Shown here one piece after another: positions 7,488 through 13,776 of a DNA stretch of 17,436 nucleotides (the stretch's first letter is position 1; every line of letters begins with the position of its first letter). The translations under genes and the position numbers were made by a program. Source of the stretch: Candidatus Poseidoniaceae archaeon (GTDB lineage Archaea; Thermoplasmatota; Poseidoniia; Poseidoniales; Poseidoniaceae). The stretch covers positions 1 to 17,436 of the forward strand of contig DUJK01000041.1 of assembly GCA_013329925.1 (NCBI GenBank), written 5' to 3'. Below the pieces are notes generated by a model. That model worked only from the letters and a program-made list of their open reading frames with translations. It had not been told where the DNA came from and did not search any database.

Positions 7488-8600
7488 ATGTCGAGTGGCG
7501 ATTTAGTCAGGACCGCACTATTTGATGAACACGTTGCACTGGATGCTAATATTGTCGATTTTCATGGCTTTGAATTGCCAATATGGTACTCCAATATCAA
7601 AGAAGAACATTTAGCAACCAGAGCATCTGCAGGGATTTTTGATGTTAGCCACATGGGGTCATTTCGATTCACTGGTAACAAGGTTAGAGAATGGCTTGAA
7701 ACGGTGGCAACCCAGAAAGTTTCAGCAATATCTCCAGGCCGTTGTGCTTACACTCATTTCTTGGATAATAATGGTTTTATCATCGATGATATGATTTTTG
7801 CTGTGGTTTCGGAAACCGAAATTATTGGCGTACCAAATGCCTCAATGATTGAAGTAATGGCTGATTGGTTTACTAGTAATCTGCCTGAAGATGGTTCGGT
7901 AGAATTACAAGATTTATCGCCTGAAACCTCAATTATCGCTCTGCAAGGCCCAGACTCAAAAGCAATAATCAGTAACGTATTGAATGCGGAAAATCATGTC
8001 GGTAGATTTCGCTGGCAACAAATATCTGATAATCCTCTTGGAGTAACTGGTTGGATTCAAGGGACTGGTTATACCGGTGAGCCAGGGTATGAGATATTTG
8101 TGCCTAATAGCCAAGCAGCAAACCTTTGGCGCCATCTAATAACTGCTGGTGCAACTCCAGTAGGGCTTGGAGCACGTGATACATTACGCTTGGAGAAAGG
8201 TTACCTGCTTAGTGGAGTAGATTTCTGCTGGCCAGAACTAGAAGAAGGGACAGAATTTCTATCAAGAGATTCATGGGAAACCAATGTTCCGTTTGGTTTA
8301 GATATTGAACATGAGTTCATTGGGAAGCATCGTGTTATTTCCCATGACGATTCAGATGCTAAATGGTGGGGTATCAAGTATCTAGAAAAGGGTCCATTGC
8401 CAAGGCCTGGCAAGGATGTCAGCGATTTGTCTGGTAAGATAATTGGCCGTTTGTCTTCTGGAGCGCCATCACCGAGTTTGGGGAATATCGGCATTGGTAT
8501 TGGCTATATAGCGAATGTTGATGAAGGGGATGAGGTAATGATAGTTGCCAGTCCACGAAAGTCAGTAAAAGCCGTGATAGTAAGGCCACCATTCGTATAG
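7488..8600 (+). CDS. gcvT: Glycine cleavage system T protein (aminomethyltransferase)
   Basis: This 370-residue enzyme transfers the methylene group of aminomethyl-lipoyl-GcvH to tetrahydrofolate and releases ammonia. The N-terminus gives the family pattern: LFDEHVALDANIVDFHGFELP, then HLATRASAGIFDVSHMG (about 41-57). The catalytic aspartate is Asp101 in GFIIDDMIF, the same position as in E. coli. TGYTGEPGYEIFVP and GLGARDTLRLEKGYLLSG are the usual central motifs, and the C-terminal barrel ends with PRKSVKAVIVRPPFV. Length is typical. The ATG at 7488 is the only in-frame start after a stop at 7461; a GGAG at 7464 is about 20 bases away, too far for a normal ribosome site, so initiation is less clear than elsewhere. 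It should act with the GcvPA/GcvPB proteins encoded next. Confidence 0.95.
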   Translation: MSSGDLVRTALFDEHVALDANIVDFHGFELPIWYSNIKEEHLATRASAGIFDVSHMGSFRFTGNKVREWLETVATQKVSAISPGRCAYTHFLDNNGFIIDDMIFAVVSETEIIGVPNASMIEVMADWFTSNLPEDGSVELQDLSPETSIIALQGPDSKAIISNVLNAENHVGRFRWQQISDNPLGVTGWIQGTGYTGEPGYEIFVPNSQAANLWRHLITAGATPVGLGARDTLRLEKGYLLSGVDFCWPELEEGTEFLSRDSWETNVPFGLDIEHEFIGKHRVISHDDSDAKWWGIKYLEKGPLPRPGKDVSDLSGKIIGRLSSGAPSPSLGNIGIGIGYIANVDEGDEVMIVASPRKSVKAVIVRPPFV

Positions 8601-8689
8601 ATTATCGAATTTGCAATATCATCTTCTAAACATGAATATTATGGGCATTACGCGCACGGGTTTAAATTAGCCGTAAGGAGAGAGTGACC

Positions 8690-10066
8690 ATGGTCGACCA
8701 ATTACCAAATAGAGGCCTAGAAACCGAGATGCTCAAAGAGATGGGTTTTTCTTCCATTGATGACCTGTTTAGCGACTTGCCCGAGCATGTAAGAATGTCC
8801 GAACCTCTACCATTACCTCCACCTCAGTCAGAAGAAGAAATAATCGCCGATGCTCGTAGATTACTTGGCGCAAATTTGGCCATGGGGGAAGCAGTATCAT
8901 TTTTGGGTGCAGGAATTTATCGTAATTATGTTCCATCATCAGTATTTCAACTAATCACTAGAGGTGAATTCTTGACCTCGTATACACCTTATCAACCTGA
9001 AGTAAGCCAAGGAATGCTCCAAGCAATGTGGGAATTTCAGACCCTAATCTCAGAATTAGTTGGCTTGCCCATCGCCAATCTGTCGCTTTATGATGGGTCT
9101 ACAGCAGCTGCAGAAGCGCTAACATGCGCGGTTAGGGTTCACACAAGAAAGGCTACTCAGGCAAATACTGTTTACATCTCAGAATTAGTCCCTCCAGACC
9201 GTATGTCGGTTATGCACAATTACTGCCAAGGTGCTGGAATTACTTTGAAAGTCTTGAAGCACAATGCAGATGGAACCCTAGATATCGATTCTGTTCAATC
9301 TGCTGCTGGTTCATGCGGTGTTTATGTTGAACAACCAAATCCATTGGGAATTCTCGATGGTGGCCTAACCCAAATCAAGGAGATAATCGGGGATAACACC
9401 GCACTAATTGTCGGCGTACAACCAGTTTCACTTGGCTTAGTTGAAGCACCAGGAAACTATGGGGCAGATATTGTGGTTGGAGAAGGTCAACCATTTGGCA
9501 GCCCGCCAACAGGTGGCGGCCCTATTTACGGTATTTTTGCGTGCAGCAAACCGTATCTGCGTCTAATGCCTGGAAGAATTGTTGGTAGAAGTATCGATGT
9601 TGACGGCAAAGAAGCATACTGTCTAACTCTATCCACTAGAGAACAACACATTAGGCGTCATCGTGCAACCTCCAATATCTGTACGAATGAAACACTAATT
9701 GCGTTGATGGGCGCAATGCACATGTCACTTTTGGGACCTGAGGGTCTTGAACACTTAGCATACCGTAACATGACTGCATGTGTACTTGCCAAACAGAAGT
9801 TGTCCGAGATTAACGGAATCTCAGTGCCACATGTTTCATCATCGCACTTTAACGAATTTGTAATTGAACTTCCAAGAAGTGCAGCAGATTGTTTGAAGTA
9901 TCTCGATTCAGTTGGCATTATTGGTGGTTTTGACCTAAACCGTTGGTATGCAGGTCGCACAAATTGGTTGTTGGTTTCTGTTACCGATCAAACCAAAGCC
10001 GCAGAAATAGAATTACTAGCCGCTCATCTCGCTATGTGGTGTTCAATGAAGGAGGTGATTGCTTGA
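8690..10066 (+). CDS. gcvPA: Glycine dehydrogenase (decarboxylating) subunit 1
   Basis: With GcvPB this forms the P protein, which decarboxylates glycine and loads the aminomethyl group onto lipoylated GcvH. In this split form subunit 1 lacks the PLP lysine. Characteristic stretches: EMLKEMGFSSIDDLFSDLPE near the N-terminus, SFLGAGIYRNYVPS, FLTSYTPYQPEVSQGMLQAMWEFQT, LSLYDGSTAAAEA, then the glycine-rich GEGQPFGSPPTGGGP and the STREQHIRRHRATSNICTN segment. Length (458 aa) is normal for the family. AAGGAGAG at 8673-8680 is the ribosome site. I prefer the ATG at 8690 with about ten bases of spacing over the in-frame GTG at 8684, but either is possible. It lies 89 bases after gcvT, and an AT-rich TTTAAATTA at about 8661 could give it a promoter of its own. 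Confidence 0.95.
   Translation: MVDQLPNRGLETEMLKEMGFSSIDDLFSDLPEHVRMSEPLPLPPPQSEEEIIADARRLLGANLAMGEAVSFLGAGIYRNYVPSSVFQLITRGEFLTSYTPYQPEVSQGMLQAMWEFQTLISELVGLPIANLSLYDGSTAAAEALTCAVRVHTRKATQANTVYISELVPPDRMSVMHNYCQGAGITLKVLKHNADGTLDIDSVQSAAGSCGVYVEQPNPLGILDGGLTQIKEIIGDNTALIVGVQPVSLGLVEAPGNYGADIVVGEGQPFGSPPTGGGPIYGIFACSKPYLRLMPGRIVGRSIDVDGKEAYCLTLSTREQHIRRHRATSNICTNETLIALMGAMHMSLLGPEGLEHLAYRNMTACVLAKQKLSEINGISVPHVSSSHFNEFVIELPRSAADCLKYLDSVGIIGGFDLNRWYAGRTNWLLVSVTDQTKAAEIELLAAHLAMWCSMKEVIA
10050..10059 (+). promoter_or_regulatory. Near-perfect ribosome binding site for the gcvPB TTG start
   Basis: AGGAGGTGAT is a full complement to the usual archaeal 16S rRNA 3' end and lies three bases before the TTG at 10063, within the last codons of gcvPA. 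It fixes a start well inside the longer open frame and shows coupled translation of the two P-protein subunits. Confidence 0.75.
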
Positions 10067-11562
10067 GCAGATTATTTGATTTTGCTGGCGGAGCGGGAAT
10101 GGGTTATTCGCAACCAGAAACACTACTTTCGAAGAATAAAGTATCACTGCCGCCAAACTTGATACGTAAAGCACTTCCAAGATGGCCAAGACTATCAGAG
10201 CCAGAAATGGTCAGACACTACACTTGGTTATCGAGAAGAAACTTCGGCATTGATACTGGATTTTATCCTCTCGGGTCGTGTACTATGAAACACAATCCAC
10301 GAGTCAATGAAGTGATTGCTCAGTTACCTGGTATTGCAGATATTCATCCACACCAACCAGAGCACCATTTGCAAGGCTTGTTATCGATTTATCATGAAAT
10401 GCAACACATGTTGGCTATTTGTTCAGGAATGGATGATGTGACTCTGCAACCAGTTGCTGGTGCCCAAGGAGAATTCACAGCAGTTCGTTGTGTACAGGAA
10501 TATTTCCGTAACCGTGGCGAAACCCAACGTACCAAAGTAATCGTTCCAGATTCCGCTCACGGCACCAACCCCGCTAGTGCAGCCATGGCTGGGTATGATA
10601 TTGTCGAGATACCTAGTTTGGAGAATGGTCGAATTGACTTAGAAGCACTAAAAGCTGTAGTTGATGACACAGTTGCCTTGATGATGATTACTAATCCAAA
10701 TACCCTCGGACTTTTCGAAACAGATGTTCCAGAAGCATCCGATATCGTTCACGCCGCAGGTGGACAAATGTACTATGATGGTGCTAACTTTAACGCAATT
10801 CTCGGTCGTACTTCACCTGGTTTGATGGGCTTTGATGCGGTTCACTTTAATCTGCACAAGACGTTCAGTCAGCCACACGGCGGCGGCGGTCCAGGTTCTG
10901 GCCCAATTGGTGTCAAATCTCATCTGGCAGAATTCTTACCAAGTCCGGTAGTCAAGAAACGACCAATTGTTGGCGATGAGGCCAAATTTGCCGTTGATGA
11001 TATGTGGTACACATGGTACGAGCCAAAGCATACTATTGGCAAAGTCCAACAATGGCATGGCAATGCAGGAGCAATTATTCGCTGCTGGGCTTATTACCGA
11101 CGCTACGGTTATGGCTTGAAGGATATGTCAGAACATGCGGTGCTAAATGCCAACTACTTGCGTCACGCATTGCACAGAGAGGCAGAGAAAGCCGGAGTAT
11201 CACACATGTTTGTTGATGGGGCAGAAGCAGAAGTTGCTAAACACGAATTCACTTTATCGCTACAACCTGCCAAGGAGTCAGTTGGAGTATCTGCTATGGA
11301 TGTGGCCAAGGGATTGCTTGACATGGGTTATATGGCGCCTACAGTGTACTTCCCGCTAGTCGTTCCAGAATGTATGATGTTTGAACCGACTGAAACCGAA
11401 AGTCGAGATACATTAGACACCTTTGCCAAAGATTTTGCTCAAGTGCTTAAGGTAGATGCAGAGACTCTTCATGAAGCACCAATTACCACACCAGTACGTC
11501 GGGTTGATGAAGTGTATGCCGCAAGAAATCTTTGCTTGAAACATCCATTTGATGAAGAGTAG
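10063..11562 (+). CDS. gcvPB: Glycine dehydrogenase (decarboxylating) subunit 2
   Basis: The PLP-carrying half of the split P protein. The Schiff-base lysine is Lys266 in FNLHKTFSQPHGGGGPG. Other family motifs: GFYPLGSCTMKHNPR (about 67-80), QPVAGAQGEFTA (129-140), PDSAHGTNPASAAMAG (about 162-177), NPNTLGLFE (about 211-219), and PTVYFPLVVPECMMFEPTETES near the C-terminus. The open frame extends 40 codons upstream into gcvPA, but that part reads as out-of-frame gcvPA. The start is the TTG at 10063, because AGGAGGTGAT lies just before it and TTGA overlaps the gcvPA stop. The resulting 499 residues fit the family. It requires GcvH and lipoamide dehydrogenase, neither of which is encoded in this window. 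Confidence 0.95.
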   Translation: MSRLFDFAGGAGMGYSQPETLLSKNKVSLPPNLIRKALPRWPRLSEPEMVRHYTWLSRRNFGIDTGFYPLGSCTMKHNPRVNEVIAQLPGIADIHPHQPEHHLQGLLSIYHEMQHMLAICSGMDDVTLQPVAGAQGEFTAVRCVQEYFRNRGETQRTKVIVPDSAHGTNPASAAMAGYDIVEIPSLENGRIDLEALKAVVDDTVALMMITNPNTLGLFETDVPEASDIVHAAGGQMYYDGANFNAILGRTSPGLMGFDAVHFNLHKTFSQPHGGGGPGSGPIGVKSHLAEFLPSPVVKKRPIVGDEAKFAVDDMWYTWYEPKHTIGKVQQWHGNAGAIIRCWAYYRRYGYGLKDMSEHAVLNANYLRHALHREAEKAGVSHMFVDGAEAEVAKHEFTLSLQPAKESVGVSAMDVAKGLLDMGYMAPTVYFPLVVPECMMFEPTETESRDTLDTFAKDFAQVLKVDAETLHEAPITTPVRRVDEVYAARNLCLKHPFDEE

Positions 11563-12236
11563 TGGTTCAAGTGGTAAGGGCTAGAGATTCCAGCCCTGAG
11601 CACTTCGGCTGGGAAAAAATTGAACTTAAGCCAAATGCAGGTTCAGTATTACTGCCTCTATCTTGGGGCTTACTGCCACTTGCTTTGACATTGATTGTCT
11701 ATTTCACAGATACTGGTATGAACCTGATAAATTTCCTTGGTGGAGGTTCGGTAATTCTAATGTTAGTAGGTGGTATTGGTGCTGTTAGCACAAGGCAAGG
11801 AATCTTTAATTCACTTAAAGTAGGATTGGGGTTTTTCTTTAGTTGTTTATCATTATTTTCTTGGTTGATGGTGGCAAATAATAACTTCGCAGTAGAGTGG
11901 GGGATAGCGTCCTCATTCTTGGCATTTGTAATGATATTTCGGACCCTTGATTTTATCTTCAAGGATGCCAACTTGATTTACCAAACCAATTGGTCAGCGA
12001 AATCTAGGTTGCCAACGGACTTCATGACTGGTTGGGATATTAGATCTCGAAGGTTTACCCAAAATACCATGGCATTGAAACGATTTGACAAAGATAGTTT
12101 CGCTCATATTTACGGTATTAGAACTCAACAAGGCTTAGCAATACGCTTGGATGTGTTTGGTGTAAGAATGGGAGAACGGTTTGATTTCCGTCTTTTGGGG
12201 CTTGATTTGACGGAATTTATTGTCGAAGATGAATAG
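11562..12236 (+). CDS. Hypothetical four-helix membrane protein coupled to gcvPB
   Basis: I do not recognise this family. About 25 polar residues precede four hydrophobic segments at roughly residues 27-47, 52-73, 86-105 and 113-131. These are followed by a soluble domain of about 90 residues (about 135-224) with alternating strands and basic residues (DIRSRRFTQNT, KRFDKDSFAHIYGIRT) and a Glu/Asp end. Topology suggests that both termini lie on the same side. The GTG start shares one base with the gcvPB stop (TAGTG); a second in-frame GTG at 11571 is an alternative. This arrangement implies translation coupled to gcvPB, so it is likely expressed with the glycine cleavage genes, though a role in glycine or one-carbon metabolism is only an inference from position. 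Confidence 0.75.
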   Translation: MVQVVRARDSSPEHFGWEKIELKPNAGSVLLPLSWGLLPLALTLIVYFTDTGMNLINFLGGGSVILMLVGGIGAVSTRQGIFNSLKVGLGFFFSCLSLFSWLMVANNNFAVEWGIASSFLAFVMIFRTLDFIFKDANLIYQTNWSAKSRLPTDFMTGWDIRSRRFTQNTMALKRFDKDSFAHIYGIRTQQGLAIRLDVFGVRMGERFDFRLLGLDLTEFIVEDE

Positions 12237-12272
12237 TCATCTTGAATAACCGACCGCGATGGCACTTTTGAC

Positions 12273-12752
12273 ATGGAAGTTACAATACTGTTGGGTTCGT
12301 CCTCAGATATGCCTGTCGCCGAAAAGTGTACCAAAATTTTGAAGCAGTTTTCAGTTGATTATCAACTGCGTGTTGCTAGTGCTCATCGCTCACCAAAATT
12401 TGTTGAACAAATTATTCATGATGCTGAAGCCGATGGCTGTAAAGTATTCATCGCAATGGCTGGATTAGCAGCGGCACTGCCTGGTGCTGTGGCTGCTCTT
12501 ACCACTAAGCCAGTTATTGGTGTGCCATGTGGTGGTCGTGTACCTTTTGATTCATTATTATCTATAGTCCAATTACCTCCAGGAGTTCCAGCAGCAACTG
12601 TTGGTGTTGACCGAGGAGATAATGCTGGGTACTTGGCTGTACAGATGTTGGCTTTGCAAAACGATGCACATGCTGCGGCACTGAAGCAAAACAAACTCGA
12701 CCAAGTAGAGCGAGTCAAAGCCCAAGACCGTGAGGTCAACGGGGGCGCCTGA
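12273..12752 (+). CDS. purE: 5-(carboxyamino)imidazole ribonucleotide mutase / AIR carboxylase PurE
   Basis: This 159-residue enzyme makes 4-carboxy-5-aminoimidazole ribonucleotide in purine synthesis. Motifs: LLGSSSDMPVAEK (phosphate binding, about 6-18), VASAHRSP with catalytic His38 (34-41), FIAMAGLAAALPGAVAAL (about 59-76), TTKPVIGVP (about 77-85) and LLSIVQLPPGVPAATVGV (about 95-112). The AGLAAxLPG form and the DRGDNA segment resemble methanogen and other archaeal PurE proteins. Whether it uses N5-CAIR (with PurK) or AIR plus CO2 cannot be told without knowing if purK is in the genome. The ATG at 12273 has no ribosome site, so a leaderless or short-leader message is possible. guaAb follows one base after its stop, so the two purine genes form an operon. 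Confidence 0.93.
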   Translation: MEVTILLGSSSDMPVAEKCTKILKQFSVDYQLRVASAHRSPKFVEQIIHDAEADGCKVFIAMAGLAAALPGAVAALTTKPVIGVPCGGRVPFDSLLSIVQLPPGVPAATVGVDRGDNAGYLAVQMLALQNDAHAAALKQNKLDQVERVKAQDREVNGGA

Positions 12753-12753
12753 G

Positions 12754-13704
12754 ATGTTTGATGTCGATGAATTCGTACAGGAATCCATCGAATCATTGCA
12801 AAACACAATTGATGATATAGCGATTATAGCTTGCTCAGGCGGTGTTGATTCTACTGTTGCAGCAGTAATTGCCAACAAAGCAGTTGGTGATTTGCTACAC
12901 TGTGTCTATGTCGATACTGGATTTATGCGCAAAGGTGAAACCGAGGAAATCGAGGCTTTGCTGGCAGAGCAAGGCATCAATAATTTGGTTACTGTCAAGG
13001 CAGCAGATCGTTACTTTGAGGCACTAAAGGGAGTTACAGAGCCTGAGCAAAAGCGCAAGGTGATTGGAGAACTGTTCATTAGGATTTTTGAAGATGAACA
13101 AAAGAAATGTGGTGCTAAATATTTAGTTCAAGGAACCATTGCTCCGGATTGGATTGAATCAGGCGGCGGTGTGCGTGACACTATCAAGTCGCATCACAAT
13201 GTTGGTGGTCTGCCAGAAGATATGACTCTAGAGGTAGTTGAGCCACTGCGTGATTTGTACAAAGATGAAGTCAGAGAACTGGCTCGCTTCCTTGAAATCA
13301 ATGTAGCGGAAAGACAACCATTCCCGGGTCCAGGTCTCGCAGTTAGAACCCTTGGTGAATTGACACCTGAGCGAGTAGCAGTGGTGCGAGAGTCTTGTGC
13401 CATTGTTGAAGAAGAATTGGAAGCAGCCGCTGCTGACGGTTTGATGGAATTACCTTGGCAATATTTTGCTGCTTTACTGCCGGTTAGAAGCGTCGGCGTG
13501 CACGGCGACGTTCGGGCTTATGGTGAAACAGTAGTAGTTCGGGCGGTGAAATCAATGGATGGTATGTCGGCTCGTTATTCTGAAATTCCAAATTCTGTCC
13601 TCCAGAAGATTAGCACTCGAATCACTAACACTGTAAAGGGTGCAGTAAATCGTGTAGTCTATGATATTACTCACAAACCCCCAGGTACTATCGAGTGGGA
13701 ATAA
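12754..13704 (+). CDS. guaAb: GMP synthase ATP-pyrophosphatase subunit (subunit B)
   Basis: This subunit adenylates XMP and receives ammonia from a separate glutaminase subunit to make GMP. The PP-loop SGGVDSTV lies at about residues 28-35. Further motifs are VDTGFMRKGE, GTIAPDWIESGG, HHNVGGLPE, EPLRDLYKDEVRELA, the RQPFPGPGLAVR segment (about 187-198) and the typical KPPGTIEWE C-terminus. The chain begins at the PP-ATPase domain and lacks the glutamine amidotransferase domain that bacterial GuaA carries in front, so this is the split archaeal form; the partner guaAa is not in the window. I start it at the ATG at 12754 (MFDVDEFVQESIE, as in homologues), not at the GTG at 12730 inside purE. 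It begins one base after the purE stop and ends with tandem stops TAA TAG. Confidence 0.95.
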   Translation: MFDVDEFVQESIESLQNTIDDIAIIACSGGVDSTVAAVIANKAVGDLLHCVYVDTGFMRKGETEEIEALLAEQGINNLVTVKAADRYFEALKGVTEPEQKRKVIGELFIRIFEDEQKKCGAKYLVQGTIAPDWIESGGGVRDTIKSHHNVGGLPEDMTLEVVEPLRDLYKDEVRELARFLEINVAERQPFPGPGLAVRTLGELTPERVAVVRESCAIVEEELEAAAADGLMELPWQYFAALLPVRSVGVHGDVRAYGETVVVRAVKSMDGMSARYSEIPNSVLQKISTRITNTVKGAVNRVVYDITHKPPGTIEWE

Positions 13705-13707
13705 TAG

Positions 13708-13716
13708 TATAATTTT
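13708..13716 (+). promoter_or_regulatory. Possible TATA box of the surface-protein gene
   Basis: TATAATTTT follows directly on the guaAb stop codons. At the usual archaeal distance transcription would start near 13740, giving a leader of about 40 bases before the ATG at 13777. There is no other comparable AT box in this short gap. Confidence 0.35.
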
Positions 13717-13776
13717 CAAAAATTTGTTTAACAACTTAAGCAAGGTATCAAAAACAGATTGAATTTGTTTTGTTAC

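Noticed and set aside
9943..10062. 40-codon upstream extension of gcvPB
   Set aside because: It overlaps the gcvPA coding sequence out of frame, and the near-perfect ribosome site at 10050-10059 points to the TTG at 10063.
12416..12878. Minus-strand frames of 130 and 101 codons
   Set aside because: Shadows of purE and guaAb, which have clear catalytic motifs on the plus strand.
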